DNA of 64,000 nt from Candidatus Fermentithermobacillaceae bacterium (GTDB lineage: Bacteria; Bacillota; Sulfobacillia; Fermentithermobacillales; Fermentithermobacillaceae): the NCBI GenBank assembly GCA_018052455.1, contig JAGPNE010000002.1, forward strand, positions 62,001 to 126,000, written 5' to 3'. Made by a program: the position numbers and the translations under genes. Positions 49,223 through 58,747 of the stretch are shown in pieces. The notes under the pieces were generated by a model. The model saw only the letters and a program-made list of their open reading frames with translations. It made no database searches and had not been told where the DNA came from. Every line of letters starts with the position of its first letter. Within the stretch, counting starts at the first letter, position 1.

Positions 49223-50070
49223 GGAACTTAAGTCACATATACACGCAAGGGGCCTTAACGGAAGCCTTTGCTCTGTCTGACGTCTCTTTTACAATCGAAG
49301 ACGGGGAGTTTATCGGTCTGATAGGTCCGACCGGTTCAGGCAAGTCGACGCTGATTCAGCATCTTAACGGGCTTTTGAAGCCTTCTTCAGGCACCGTACT
49401 TGTCGATGGGGTGGACATTTGGTCAAAAGAGGTCAGCCTGAAGAAAATAAGGCAGAAGATTGGCCTGGTATTTCAGTATCCTGAACAGCAGGTGTTCGAA
49501 GAAACGGTTTTCGACGACATAGCATTTGGTCCGAGGAATCTTGGATATTCTTCCGATGAAGTGAAAAGCAGTGTAGAAACCGCTAGGGAAATGGTAGGGC
49601 TTGAAGCAGAACTTTTGTCTCGTTCACCTTTTGATCTGTCAGGAGGGCAGCTTAGAAGGGTGGCCGTAGCAGGTATATTGGCAATGAAACCTGATGTGCT
49701 TGTTCTGGACGAGCCCGCCGCAGGGCTGGATCCGAGGGGCAGAAAAGACATATTGGATAACATCAAAAGACTACATGAGACTGGAATCACTGTAGTGTTG
49801 GTATCCCACAATATGGAAGATGTGGCCTATTTTTGCGAGAGGATCTTGGTTCTCAACGAAGGCAGACTGGTCGCAGATGGACCGCCAAGAGAAGTCTTCA
49901 CTCAAGGGACTTTCCTCGAGTCCATCGGCCTCAAGCCACCAGAGGTCACAGTCCTCATGCAGAAACTAAAAAGTAGAGGTTGGAGCGTTAGGGAAGACGT
50001 TCTGACCGTTGAGGAAGCCTACAAAGAGATCACATGTGATTTGGAGAAAAAGGGGGTAGCGTTGGCATGA
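49207..50070 (+). CDS. ecfA2: Energy-coupling factor transporter ATPase EcfA2
   Basis: 287 residues. Walker A is GPTGSGKST, the signature LSGGQLRR, Walker [14 protein letters not shown] and the Q-loop [20 protein letters not shown]. It heterodimerises with EcfA1, whose gene it overlaps by 16 bases. Its stop overlaps the ecfT start. Confidence 0.96.
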   Translation: MSIEVRNLSHIYTQGALTEAFALSDVSFTIEDGEFIGLIGPTGSGKSTLIQHLNGLLKPSSGTVLVDGVDIWSKEVSLKKIRQKIGLVFQYPEQQVFEETVFDDIAFGPRNLGYSSDEVKSSVETAREMVGLEAELLSRSPFDLSGGQLRRVAVAGILAMKPDVLVLDEPAAGLDPRGRKDILDNIKRLHETGITVVLVSHNMEDVAYFCERILVLNEGRLVADGPPREVFTQGTFLESIGLKPPEVTVLMQKLKSRGWSVREDVLTVEEAYKEITCDLEKKGVALA

Positions 50071-50897
50071 TTTCAGGCGGAGCAATAATTGGCCAGTATT
50101 ATCCCGCAAATTCAATAGTGCACTCCCTGGATCCAAGGGGCAAGATACTCATATCCATAATGTTTATGATAGTGCTATTTGTAGGCAACAACTTTTACGC
50201 TTTTTTGGTGACAGGTATCTTTACTTTGGTTTGTGTGCTTCTTTCAAAGGTCCCCCTCGGAATGCTAATAAGAGGTCTTAAACCAATCATCTTTATCATG
50301 ATTTTCACGATGGCTCTTCACATATTTCTTACGCCTGGACCGACGATGTTCGAAATAGGTCCTCTTAAGGCAACGTGGTCCGGATTAGTACAGGGGCTAT
50401 TCATAGGTCTGAGGCTTATTATCCTTATCACTTTTACGTCGCTTCTTACTTTGACCACTTCTCCTATAGAACTCACAGACGGGCTCGAGGACATACTGAA
50501 GCCTTTGTCGAAAGTCGGAGTCCCGGCGCATGAGATTGCAATGATGATGACAATTGCACTCAGATTCATACCTACCCTGCTAGAAGAGGCCGACAGGATC
50601 ATGAAAGCCCAGATGGCCAGGGGGGCGGATTTTGAGTCAGGGAACATGATAGAAAGAGCAAAGAGCTTGGTGCCGCTTTTGGTCCCTCTCTTTGTTAGCG
50701 CTTTTCGGCGAGCCGACGAACTAGCCATGGCTATGGAGGCCCGTTGTTATCGTGGCGGCGAAGGAAGAACTAGGATGAGGGAGCTTAAGCTCACAAATGA
50801 AGATTTTTTGGCCATTGGTATGACTGTTTTAATGTCGTGCCTTGTGATCTACACAAGGATTAGATTTGGGCCTGTTTTGCAGCAGGTCATAGCGTGA
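50067..50897 (+). CDS. ecfT: Energy-coupling factor transporter transmembrane protein EcfT
   Basis: 276 residues, about five helices plus the cytoplasmic coupling helices. The two conserved Ala-Arg-Gly-type motifs are visible as AQMARGADF and AMEARCYRGGEGR. It links the two ATPases to substrate-binding S components. Confidence 0.95.
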   Translation: MISGGAIIGQYYPANSIVHSLDPRGKILISIMFMIVLFVGNNFYAFLVTGIFTLVCVLLSKVPLGMLIRGLKPIIFIMIFTMALHIFLTPGPTMFEIGPLKATWSGLVQGLFIGLRLIILITFTSLLTLTTSPIELTDGLEDILKPLSKVGVPAHEIAMMMTIALRFIPTLLEEADRIMKAQMARGADFESGNMIERAKSLVPLLVPLFVSAFRRADELAMAMEARCYRGGEGRTRMRELKLTNEDFLAIGMTVLMSCLVIYTRIRFGPVLQQVIA

Positions 50898-51691
50898 TTG
50901 TGCGAGTGAATAGTGGCGTCGTGGGAACTAGCAGAATTAAGATGGTCATTCAGTATGACGGGACGATGTATGCAGGATTTCAAAGGCAGATAGGCTTTTT
51001 GAGTGTTCAGGAGGTCCTAGAGGACTGCCTCGGAGAGTTGTTAGGCCACCGCGTTAAGGTGCGTGCATCAGGTAGGACCGACGCGGGAGTGCACGCCAGA
51101 GGGCAAGTGATTGCTTTCAACACATCATCTCCGATTCCTGCGGAGAGAATACCTAGAGCTCTCAACGGACTGCTTCCTGACGACATAATTGCCAATTCGG
51201 CAGAGTTGGTTGACCGGGCATTTGACCCAGTGAGAGACGCAGTGAGCAAGACTTATTGTTACAGAATATGGCGAAAGGAAGACCTCTTGGTATTTGCTCA
51301 CAGGTACGTTCTATGGTATCCTGGCTCGTTGGATTTTGGATTGATGGTTCAAGAAACGGCGGACTTCTTGGGCACAAATGATTTTTGCAATTTCAGAAAC
51401 GAAGGTTCTTCGGCAAAGACGACTGTGCGCAATGTTTTGGAGGCAAAATGGGTAACAAGAGACATGGAAGATGAGAAGGATGTCTTGTGGGAGTTTTGGG
51501 TGACCGCAGACGGATTCTTGTACCGAATGATAAGATTAATGGTTGGGACTCTGATTGACATAGGAAGAGGGTATCTTCCACAGGGCACAGTTAGAAAGGC
51601 GCTGGATACGGGTGCAAGGGATCAGAACATGAAGATAGGCAGGTGTGTCCCGGGTAAAGGGCTGTGCCTTGAAAGAGTTCAATTCTCTTGA
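50894..51691 (+). CDS. truA: tRNA pseudouridine(38-40) synthase
   Basis: About 265 residues. The catalytic aspartate lies in SGRTDAGVHARGQV, and QYDGTMYAGFQRQ is the usual N-terminal segment. It converts uridines 38-40 of the anticodon arm. The start is uncertain: GTG 50894 overlaps the ecfT stop, and further GTGs at 50900 and 50906 are possible; no strong ribosome binding site is seen. Confidence 0.95.
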   Translation: MIVRVNSGVVGTSRIKMVIQYDGTMYAGFQRQIGFLSVQEVLEDCLGELLGHRVKVRASGRTDAGVHARGQVIAFNTSSPIPAERIPRALNGLLPDDIIANSAELVDRAFDPVRDAVSKTYCYRIWRKEDLLVFAHRYVLWYPGSLDFGLMVQETADFLGTNDFCNFRNEGSSAKTTVRNVLEAKWVTRDMEDEKDVLWEFWVTADGFLYRMIRLMVGTLIDIGRGYLPQGTVRKALDTGARDQNMKIGRCVPGKGLCLERVQFS

Positions 51692-51754
51692 CCCGCAAAA
51701 AAAGCATGGTTAGAATGAGTATTGCTTGTACGGTGGCATAAGGAGGTTTTAACA

Positions 51755-52192
51755 TTGGGCGCAACTTATATGGCTAAACCTGGTGAGGTTCCGCGAAAAT
51801 GGTGGATTATTGATGCAAAAGGCAGATCATTAGGCAGGGTTGCTTCTCTTGCGGCTACATTGCTTCGCGGGAAACACAAACCTGAGTTTACCCCTTCTGT
51901 TGATATGGGTGACAGTGTGATAATAATCAATGCAAAGGATGTTGCACTGACCGGTAAAAAAAGAGATCAGAAGATATACTTTACCCACTCCGGATATCCC
52001 GGCGGGGACAAGTATATTCCATATAAGATCATGATGGAGAAGTTTCCGGAACGGGTTGTAGAAACTGCAGTTAAGGGTATGCTTCCCAGAAATCGTCTTG
52101 GGAAGAAGATTGAGAAACGGCTTTTTGTGTACAAGGGTTCTACGCACCCTCATCAGGCACAAAAACCCGAGTTGTGGCAGGGAGGGATATAG
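51755..52192 (+). CDS. rplM: Ribosomal protein L13
   Basis: 145 residues from TTG 51755, eight bases after AAGGAGG (51740-51746); the in-frame ATG 51722 lies upstream of that site. It shows [18 protein letters not shown] and [19 protein letters not shown]. It is an early 50S assembly protein, paired as usual with rpsI. Confidence 0.97.
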   Translation: MGATYMAKPGEVPRKWWIIDAKGRSLGRVASLAATLLRGKHKPEFTPSVDMGDSVIIINAKDVALTGKKRDQKIYFTHSGYPGGDKYIPYKIMMEKFPERVVETAVKGMLPRNRLGKKIEKRLFVYKGSTHPHQAQKPELWQGGI

Positions 52193-52195
52193 AGA

Positions 52196-52582
52196 ATGAG
52201 TTCTATAATGGCAACAGGCAGGAGAAAGACCGCCTCAGCTAGAGTAAGGGTTTTGCCTGGCACAGGTAGAATTACGTGTAACGGCAAAGAACTCTCCGAG
52301 TATTTCGCCGATCCAGTTCTGGAGTCTCATGTTGTTTCACCTCTGCGTTTGACTCAAACGGAAGGCAGGTTTGATGTCTACATAACAGCAGAAGGTGGCG
52401 GCTTGAGCGGTCAGGCCGGAGCAGCGAGGCATGGTATCGCAAGGGCTTTGCTGCAGGTCGATGAGAATTACCGTGATGTGCTCAAAAAAGCAGGGTATCT
52501 TACTCGCGATCCTCGTATGAAGGAACGCAAGAAGTACGGTCTCAAGAAGGCAAGAAAAGCATCGCAGTTCTCGAAGCGTTAA
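52196..52582 (+). CDS. rpsI: Ribosomal protein S9
   Basis: 128 residues. It contains [17 protein letters not shown] and the C-terminal tail [11 protein letters not shown] that reaches P-site tRNA. It starts three bases after rplM behind GGGAGGG. It is the last ribosomal gene of the run that begins at 29072. Confidence 0.98.
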   Translation: MSSIMATGRRKTASARVRVLPGTGRITCNGKELSEYFADPVLESHVVSPLRLTQTEGRFDVYITAEGGGLSGQAGAARHGIARALLQVDENYRDVLKKAGYLTRDPRMKERKKYGLKKARKASQFSKR

Positions 52583-52678
52583 CATATAACTGTTGGCCAC
52601 GGCGAGTTTCCTGCGTTTGGCGCGGGATGTATGATGGACTTAGGCATCGACAATTCAATGTTGAGGGGTGCCGTGGGA

Positions 52679-53401
52679 ATGACAAGAGCCAAAAGAAGAC
52701 GGGGCAAGCGGAAACGCAGGCCCCTTTTTTGGTGTAAATCAATAATTGGTCTGGTTCTTGCCTTGGTTGCAGGTTGGTTCCTTCTTGGACTAGCCGGGGG
52801 TCGTGTCGAAACCCCGGCTTTGGCCACAGGCCCCCTTACTGGGCAGATCGTCCTTATCGATCCAGGGCATGGCGGGATCGACCCAGGCGCTTGCGGCCTG
52901 ATCTTTTTCGAAAAAGATATTGTTTTGGATGTAGGTCTGCTCTTAGGACAGAAACTGGAACGGGCTGGGGCAAATGTTGTTTACACACGCACAGGCGATG
53001 ATATTGAACCAAACGAAGAATCTGGCACTAGCACGTACAGACGCTCCCTTATTGAAGACTCGAAGGCAACGATTGTGGTGTCGATCCACTGTAATGACTT
53101 TGAGGATCCCCGCATAAAAGGAGCCCAAGTGTTTTACAAGAGTTCAACTGACGAGTTATCTGGTCGTTTGGCTGAGTTGATCCAAAAAGAACTAGAGGCG
53201 AGTACAGGTACTTCGCGTGAAGTCTCAGACGAGATAGATCACTTCATGCTTGAGGGCACTCAAGTCCCCGCGGTTACTGTAGAGTTAGGGTTTCTATCTA
53301 ATCCCGATGAGGAAAAGCTCTTGGGTTCTCCCGGTTATCAAGAGACTCTGGCCGACTGCATATGCAATGCTGTCATCTTGTTCTCAAAAGGTGAGTACTG
53401 A
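52679..53401 (+). CDS. cwlD: N-acetylmuramoyl-L-alanine amidase, CwlD type
   Basis: About 240 residues from ATG 52679 behind GAGGGG; ATG 52631 upstream has no clear site. A basic N-terminus and one membrane helix (about 18-40) lead to an Amidase_3 domain. Zinc ligands are His in LIDPGHGGIDPGA, the following Glu in FEKDIVLDVG and His in IVVSIHCNDFED; the catalytic Glu lies in TVELGFLSNPDEE. In Bacillus CwlD makes muramic-delta-lactam in spore cortex and is located after rpsI, as here. This supports an endospore-forming lineage. Confidence 0.9.
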   Translation: MTRAKRRRGKRKRRPLFWCKSIIGLVLALVAGWFLLGLAGGRVETPALATGPLTGQIVLIDPGHGGIDPGACGLIFFEKDIVLDVGLLLGQKLERAGANVVYTRTGDDIEPNEESGTSTYRRSLIEDSKATIVVSIHCNDFEDPRIKGAQVFYKSSTDELSGRLAELIQKELEASTGTSREVSDEIDHFMLEGTQVPAVTVELGFLSNPDEEKLLGSPGYQETLADCICNAVILFSKGEY

Positions 53402-53620
53402 CCGGCCCGGGCATATGGTTTCTATATGACGTTTTGGAGACGAATTGTCCTACCGCCTATTGCAAAGAAGGAATTTCCGGGTTATGCAAGAATGAATAAC
53501 TCAGGAGTATTCATTGATTCCCGGGGTCGCATTCAGAGTAGCTCTGTTCAGACACCAAATACCATTCAGCGGCGCAGTGCGGAAGGCTTGCATCCTATCT
53601 ATGGAAAGGAGGTTTGAAGC

Positions 53621-55030
53621 ATGCAAGGCAATGTAGTTCTTGCAGGTCTATCACCCCATCCTGCGATCATCATTCCTGAGGTGGGGCGCGGAGAAGAACA
53701 AAACGCTATAAACACTGTACGTGCAATGGATGAACTGGGGAAGGCTTTTTGTGATGTGGACATTGACACTCTGGTAATAATTACGCCTCATGGCCCTGTA
53801 TTTTCGGATGCAGTTTCAATGCTCGGCAATAAGACCCTGCAAGGAGATTTCGGCGATTTTGGTGCAGCGAGGATCAAGTTAGAAGTCGAAACGGACTTGG
53901 AATTGGTGGAATGCATAAGAAAAAACAGCCAACATTCTTCCATTCCGTGCGTGATTCTCGATAGGCGCAATGTTCTCAGGTATGGAGCAGGGGCGCGACT
54001 TGACCACGGTGTGTTGGTTCCTCTTTACTACTTAAGAAAGCATGGGTTCTCGAAGCCCGTTATAGTGGTGAATATTGGATTTCTCCAATATACAGACCTA
54101 TACAGGTTTGGCCGTACCATCACGGAAAGTGCGTCTGAACTGGGAAAGAAAGTAGCTGTTTTGGCCTCGGGAGATCTTTCCCACAGGTTACAACCTGGGG
54201 CGCCAGCGGGCTACAATCCAATGGGTAGCATCTTCGATGAAACCCTCGTAGACTACCTTAGCAAGTTCTCTGTGGAAGATATCTTAACTATGCCGTCGGA
54301 CCTTATACAAGATGCGGGTGAGTGCGGGCTTAGGCCCATATGTATTATGTTAGGCACCCTCGATGAGGCGCAGGTTGTCCCAAGAGTCTTATCGTACGAA
54401 GGACCGTTTGGGGTTGGCTATGGAGTGGCACTCTTTACTCCCAAAGACTGGAATCCCTCATACTCACGGTTGGATAAGATTATGAGAACTAAGAAGGAAA
54501 AGATAGAAAGACTCCGTTCAGAAGAATCCTATCCAGTGTCTTTGGCTCGCAGGACTGTTGAGACGTACATTCGAGAGGGGAAGATACCCGCTTTTGAGGA
54601 TGTTCCGGAAGAGTTCAGAGGACGGGCAGGGGTATTTGTGACTATCCATAAAGAAGGGGATCTAAGAGGCTGTATAGGCACTACCGAGCCCACGCAATCA
54701 AACATAGCCGAAGAGATAGTCATAAATGCCATAAATGCCGCGACTAGGGATCCGAGATTTCATCCGATTAGTCGGGATGAACTTGGTGCTCTGGAATACT
54801 CTGTAGACATCTTGTCGGAGCCTGTGAAAGTAACCGATCTTTCAGAACTCGATCCCAAAGTATACGGTGTCATATGTGAGAAGGGAAATCGTCGAGGCTT
54901 GCTTTTGCCAGATCTGCCTGGAGTTGATACTGTATCTGAGCAGCTCTCCATAGCAAAGAGGAAAGCAGGCATCGATCCATATGACAAAGACGTCACGATT
55001 TACAAGTTTACTGTAAAAAGGTACACGTAG
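53621..55030 (+). CDS. AmmeMemoRadiSam system protein: LigB/Memo-like domain fused to AMMECR1 domain
   Basis: 469 residues. The N-terminal ~265 residues resemble the extradiol-dioxygenase subunit B/Memo fold (LAGLSPHPAIIIPEVGRG, then TLVIITPHGPVFSD and LASGDLSHRLQPGAPAGY). The C-terminal ~180 residues are an AMMECR1 domain with LRGCIG (348-353), RDPRFHPI and the closing KFTVKRY. With the radical SAM enzyme that follows it forms the AmmeMemoRadiSam set, widespread in anaerobes and archaea; I know of no settled biochemical role. The fold and partner suggest a radical modification of a small molecule or protein. GGAGG precedes the ATG. Confidence 0.9.
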   Translation: MQGNVVLAGLSPHPAIIIPEVGRGEEQNAINTVRAMDELGKAFCDVDIDTLVIITPHGPVFSDAVSMLGNKTLQGDFGDFGAARIKLEVETDLELVECIRKNSQHSSIPCVILDRRNVLRYGAGARLDHGVLVPLYYLRKHGFSKPVIVVNIGFLQYTDLYRFGRTITESASELGKKVAVLASGDLSHRLQPGAPAGYNPMGSIFDETLVDYLSKFSVEDILTMPSDLIQDAGECGLRPICIMLGTLDEAQVVPRVLSYEGPFGVGYGVALFTPKDWNPSYSRLDKIMRTKKEKIERLRSEESYPVSLARRTVETYIREGKIPAFEDVPEEFRGRAGVFVTIHKEGDLRGCIGTTEPTQSNIAEEIVINAINAATRDPRFHPISRDELGALEYSVDILSEPVKVTDLSELDPKVYGVICEKGNRRGLLLPDLPGVDTVSEQLSIAKRKAGIDPYDKDVTIYKFTVKRYT

Positions 55031-55067
55031 AAACCAAATGAGAGTTAGAACGGGAGGTTAGGCAAGG

Positions 55068-56081
55068 TTGAAGGAAGCGCTGCACTGGGAGTCTGGTAGA
55101 CAAGGTGCCGTTAGGTGCAGGCTTTGCCCTCATTCATGCTCTATTGATCTGGGCAAGTCGGGGATATGTAGGGTTAGGCAGAACTATGAGGGCCGTCTTT
55201 ATTCTGAGAACTACGGACGGGTTACCTCGATTGGCCTTGACCCTGTAGAGAAGAAGCCCTTGTTTCACTTTCATCCCGGAGGTTTGCTGCTTTCAATTGG
55301 GACCTATGGCTGTAACCTTAGGTGTAAGTTCTGCCAAAACTGGCAGATTTCCCAAATGACGCCTCCCTACTATTCATACACACCCGAAGAAATAGTTAAA
55401 ACTACTGTATCGCAGCAGAAGGTGTATCCTAGCACTGTTGGCATTGCCTACACGTACAATGAGCCGACAGTGTGGTTTGAGTTTGTTTTGGAATGTGCCC
55501 AGCTGGCGAAATCAAGAGGACTATCCAATGTTCTTGTAACCAACGGCTATATATGCAGCGAGCCTCTTCATGATCTTCTGCCTTTTCTAGATGCGCTGAA
55601 CATTGATGTCAAGGCGTGGGATGATGACTTCTACAAACGCATGGTGAGTGGGAGGATAGAACCGGTCCTTAGGACCGTTGAAGAGGCCTACTCGTCTGGC
55701 ACCTGGGTTGAAGTAACGTACCTTGTTATACCCGGCGAAAATGACTCAGACGAGGACATAAGAGGGGTGGCTCGCTGGCTTTCCGGGATTTCCAAAGACA
55801 TACCGCTACATCTTTCGAGGTTCTTCCCCGCGTATCAGGTCGATCTTCCACCGACTCCGCTTGATACTTTGGAGAGGTTGAGAGAAATCGCACGGGAAGA
55901 ACTTCACTATGTGTACATTGGAAACGCCATAAAGAAAGGATATGCTGATACTTTCTGCCCTAACTGTGGGCAGGCCCTGTTGGTTCGGGGTGGACTTGAA
56001 TTGGAGCGCTCCTTTCTCAAAGAAAGGACCTGTCCTGCCTGCGGCAGAGAATTAGAGTTTGTAGGTAAAGTATGGATATGA
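55068..56081 (+). CDS. AmmeMemoRadiSam system radical SAM enzyme
   Basis: 337 residues from TTG 55068 behind GGGAGG. It has an N-terminal cysteine cluster (CRLCPHSC ... CRVR) and the radical SAM [4Fe-4S] motif CNLRCKFC at Cys82, Cys86 and Cys89. A TIM-barrel core follows, with AYTYNEPTVWFEF and LNIDVKAW. The C-terminal zinc-ribbon pairs are CPNCGQ and CPACGRE. It resembles pyruvate formate-lyase activating enzymes, which make glycyl radicals, but no glycyl radical enzyme is adjacent. It lies 37 bases downstream of its partner and is clearly co-transcribed. Confidence 0.92.
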   Translation: MKEALHWESGRQGAVRCRLCPHSCSIDLGKSGICRVRQNYEGRLYSENYGRVTSIGLDPVEKKPLFHFHPGGLLLSIGTYGCNLRCKFCQNWQISQMTPPYYSYTPEEIVKTTVSQQKVYPSTVGIAYTYNEPTVWFEFVLECAQLAKSRGLSNVLVTNGYICSEPLHDLLPFLDALNIDVKAWDDDFYKRMVSGRIEPVLRTVEEAYSSGTWVEVTYLVIPGENDSDEDIRGVARWLSGISKDIPLHLSRFFPAYQVDLPPTPLDTLERLREIAREELHYVYIGNAIKKGYADTFCPNCGQALLVRGGLELERSFLKERTCPACGRELEFVGKVWI

Positions 56082-56136
56082 TCGCATGAACGCATAGATA
56101 ATCGAGAACAGTATCTACGATTTGGAGGGAAGTTTA

Positions 56137-57459
56137 TTGGCACGCAAAAAGGTCATAATAATGGGGGCAGCGGGAAGAGATTTTCACAACTTCAACACTG
56201 TGTACAGGGAGGATCCCAACGTCGAAGTCGTATGTTTTACCGCTACCCAAATTCCTGATATAGAAGGCAGGACTTATCCGCCAAGGCTTGCTGGGCCATT
56301 GTATCCGAATGGGATTCCCATTTACGCTGAGTCGGAACTGGCTGATCTTATCAAGAAGCATGAGATAGACGAGGTCGTTTTCTCATACAGCGACATTTCT
56401 CACGAAAATCTCATGCACAAAGCTTCTGCAGTGCTTGCTGCAGGGGCTAACTTTAGTCTCCTGAGTTACCGTGCAACTGCTATTGAATCAAGCAAACCTG
56501 TGATTTCTGTGTGTGCAATCAGGACGGGTGTTGGCAAAAGCCAGACTACTAGGAGAGTTGCCCAGATCCTTAACGAGCGAGGCTTGAAGACCGCAGTGAT
56601 TCGTCACCCTATGCCTTACGGAAATTTGGAGGAGCAAATCTGGCAGAGGTTTGCTACTTACGAAGATCTAGACCGCCACAAGTGTACCATTGAAGAGCGA
56701 GAGGAGTATGAACCTCACATCGATAGGGGCATATTGGTTTTTGCGGGAGTAGACTACGGTGAGATCCTAAAGAGAGCCGAAGAAGAAGCAGATGTCATTT
56801 TGTGGGATGGTGGTAACAACGATGTACCGTTCTACAAGGTGGACTGTCAAATCGTACTCGTAGACCCGCACCGGCCAGGTCACGAAGTGAGCTACCATCC
56901 GGGTGAGACAAACCTTAGGATGGCAGATATTGTTGTCATAAACAAGATAGATACCGCAGACCCCAAGAATGTAGATCAGCTGAGGGATACAATAAGAAGA
57001 GTCAATCCTGACGCCATTATTGTTGAGGCTGCATCTCCCATATTTACAGATGAACCCCGGAAGATAACTGGGAAAAAGGTTCTTGTTGTAGAAGACGGCC
57101 CGACCCTTACGCATGGCGAGATGCCTTATGGAGCAGGTATGATCGCAGCTAGCAAATGGGGGGCACTGGAGACGGTTGATCCGAGGCCTTGGGCTGTTGG
57201 ATCAATAAGACATACTTTTGAGAAGTATTCCCACATTGGTCCTTTGCTGCCTGCAATGGGTTACTCAGACAAGCAGATTGGAGAACTGGAAGAGACTATA
57301 AAAAGTGTTCCTTGCGACGTAGTCCTTATCGCAACGCCGATAGATCTTAGGCGGGTTGTGAACATTGACAAGCCGACAGTACGCATTCGCTACGAATTGC
57401 AGGAGATCGGTACTCCGTCATTGGAAGAAGCCATGAAGATGGTAGGAGTGATATCCTAG
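56137..57459 (+). CDS. Cyclic 2,3-diphosphoglycerate synthetase-like NTPase
   Basis: About 440 residues from TTG 56137, eight bases after GGAGG. The N-terminal part is nucleotide-binding (VIIMGAAGRDFHNFN). A P-loop-like segment is RTGVGKSQTTRR, with WDGGNNDVPFY and VVINKIDTAD (an NKxD-type base-recognition motif) later. It matches the family of archaeal cyclic 2,3-diphosphoglycerate synthetase. Bacterial members are common, but their product is not established, so a G3E/SIMIBI-type NTPase of other function is possible. It is the last gene before a strong terminator and probably belongs to the AmmeMemoRadiSam transcription unit. Confidence 0.85.
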   Translation: MARKKVIIMGAAGRDFHNFNTVYREDPNVEVVCFTATQIPDIEGRTYPPRLAGPLYPNGIPIYAESELADLIKKHEIDEVVFSYSDISHENLMHKASAVLAAGANFSLLSYRATAIESSKPVISVCAIRTGVGKSQTTRRVAQILNERGLKTAVIRHPMPYGNLEEQIWQRFATYEDLDRHKCTIEEREEYEPHIDRGILVFAGVDYGEILKRAEEEADVILWDGGNNDVPFYKVDCQIVLVDPHRPGHEVSYHPGETNLRMADIVVINKIDTADPKNVDQLRDTIRRVNPDAIIVEAASPIFTDEPRKITGKKVLVVEDGPTLTHGEMPYGAGMIAASKWGALETVDPRPWAVGSIRHTFEKYSHIGPLLPAMGYSDKQIGELEETIKSVPCDVVLIATPIDLRRVVNIDKPTVRIRYELQEIGTPSLEEAMKMVGVIS

Positions 57460-57487
57460 AAACGCGCAGGTTTTCTAAGGTATCGAG

Positions 57488-57516
57488 AAGGAGCGGTTCG
57501 ATGGCCGCTCCTTTTG
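57488..57516 (+). terminator. Intrinsic terminator after the cDPG synthetase-like gene
   Basis: A 9-bp stem AAGGAGCGG (57488-57496) pairs with CCGCTCCTT (57505-57513) around an 8-nt loop; TTTT runs from 57512. Confidence 0.85.
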
Positions 57517-57587
57517 TATGGTTTTTCCTAGACTCCTTGGATGTATTCTAATATCATGGAGGATAAAGCGGAGTTGAAAAGGGGGGA

Positions 57588-57884
57588 ATGGGGCTCAAAA
57601 GCCCTGCGAGATTGAATTGGGAGACTGTACTATCAACATTTTTGGTTGTGTTTCTGGCTGAACTTGGGGACAAGACGCAGCTTTCTACAATGGCCTTAGC
57701 GGCTTCCGAAAAGGCAGCTTGGAGCGTTTTTGTGGGTTCGGCTCTGGCGCTTGTCTTGTCGTCTTTTATTGGCGTTTTGGTTGGGGCTAGCCTATACCGC
57801 GTAGTACCTCCACATATTATAAAGTATTGCGCAGGGGGAGCTTTCGTGCTAGTTGGGGTTTTGATGCTTCTGGGCAAGGTCTGA
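57588..57884 (+). CDS. GDT1/TMEM165 (UPF0016) half-size cation transporter
   Basis: 98 residues with three hydrophobic helices and the family motif ELGDKTQLSTMALAA near residue 25, here once only. Typical members are about 190-220 residues with two such halves. This looks like a single-repeat form that would have to dimerise, and no second half follows. Family members transport Mn2+ or Ca2+ in exchange for protons. The G-run site is only two or three bases before ATG 57588, so the start is uncertain. Confidence 0.8.
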   Translation: MGLKSPARLNWETVLSTFLVVFLAELGDKTQLSTMALAASEKAAWSVFVGSALALVLSSFIGVLVGASLYRVVPPHIIKYCAGGAFVLVGVLMLLGKV

Positions 57885-57952
57885 AGCAATTGGAGTGTAT
57901 TGAATAGGTGCGTCTTTGAAGATAGTATTAGTATACAACTAGGTGAGACAGT

Positions 57953-58029
57953 GCGCCCGTAGCTCAAAAGGACAGAGCGTTGGCCTCCGGAGCCAAAGGC
58001 TGCGCGTTCGATTCGCGCCGGGCGCACCA
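57953..58029 (+). tRNA. tRNA-Arg (CCG)
   Basis: 77 nt. The acceptor GCGCCCG pairs with CGGGCGC, the anticodon loop CTCCGGA gives CCG, the T-arm is GCGCGTTCGATTCGCGC and CCA is encoded. A weak promoter (TTGAAT 57900-57905, 17 bases, TAGTAT 57923-57928) lies upstream. Confidence 0.93.
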
Positions 58030-58138
58030 TGTGATCTACAGCGAAAAACCTGTATATGATCGGGTTCATCTCGGCAAATGCCACAAACAAAAGATTGGGA
58101 GAAAAGATCTAAATTAAACTAATTAGGGGGAAACCATT

Positions 58139-58747
58139 GTGGACGAAAACTACTCTGCAATAACACGAGTTGCCGTATTTGTCGATGGATGGAATTTCAA
58201 GTACGCTACGTACGACGCCTTTGGGATCCAGGTAGACTTTGTGAAACTGCTCGACTATCTGACCAAGGGAAGCATCCTGATAAGGGCTTACTACTACACC
58301 GGCGAGTGGACTACAGATAGCATTGACCAATACGTTAAGCTATCAACCCAGTCGGATCTCCACAGTCTTAAGGAGGATCTTGAAGGTCAAAGACGACGTT
58401 CGCAATCGTTTTATAGGTTTTTGAACCGTAATGGCTACATGGTAGTCCGCAAACCTCTTAAGGTTTTCGCCGGCGGCGCGATAAAAGCCGACCTGGATCT
58501 GGAACTTGCAATAGATATGCTTTCTTTGGTTCCTCGATGTGACAAGTATATTCTTTGTTCCGGTGACGGTGATTTTGTCCCACTAGTCCGCGCGGTAGCG
58601 CAACGCGGGGTTCGTATACAGGTGCTTTCTACCCAGCATCAGGAAGCCTATATGAGATGCAACTACAAGGCTGCAGATGAGCTGGTAGATGCCGCCGACG
58701 AATTCATAGAGCTTTACGATATTCTCGACGATATTACTAGGGACTAG
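58139..58747 (+). CDS. NYN domain protein (LabA/DUF88-like, predicted PIN-fold nuclease)
   Basis: 202 residues from GTG 58139 behind AGGGGG. The NYN fold marks are VAVFVDGWNFKYATY (first Asp), KADLDLELAIDML and CSGDGDFVPLVRAVAQRG, with a C-terminal segment of helices. The acidic residues form the metal site expected for ribonucleases of the PIN/NYN class. The RNA target is unknown. Its last 11 bases overlap the convergent gene at 58737-59072. Confidence 0.9.
   Translation: MDENYSAITRVAVFVDGWNFKYATYDAFGIQVDFVKLLDYLTKGSILIRAYYYTGEWTTDSIDQYVKLSTQSDLHSLKEDLEGQRRRSQSFYRFLNRNGYMVVRKPLKVFAGGAIKADLDLELAIDMLSLVPRCDKYILCSGDGDFVPLVRAVAQRGVRIQVLSTQHQEAYMRCNYKAADELVDAADEFIELYDILDDITRD

Noticed and set aside
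53426-53617. 63-codon plus-strand frame between cwlD and the AMMECR1 fusion
   Set aside because: No ribosome binding site and no recognisable protein pattern. It ends just before the AGGAGG of the next gene.
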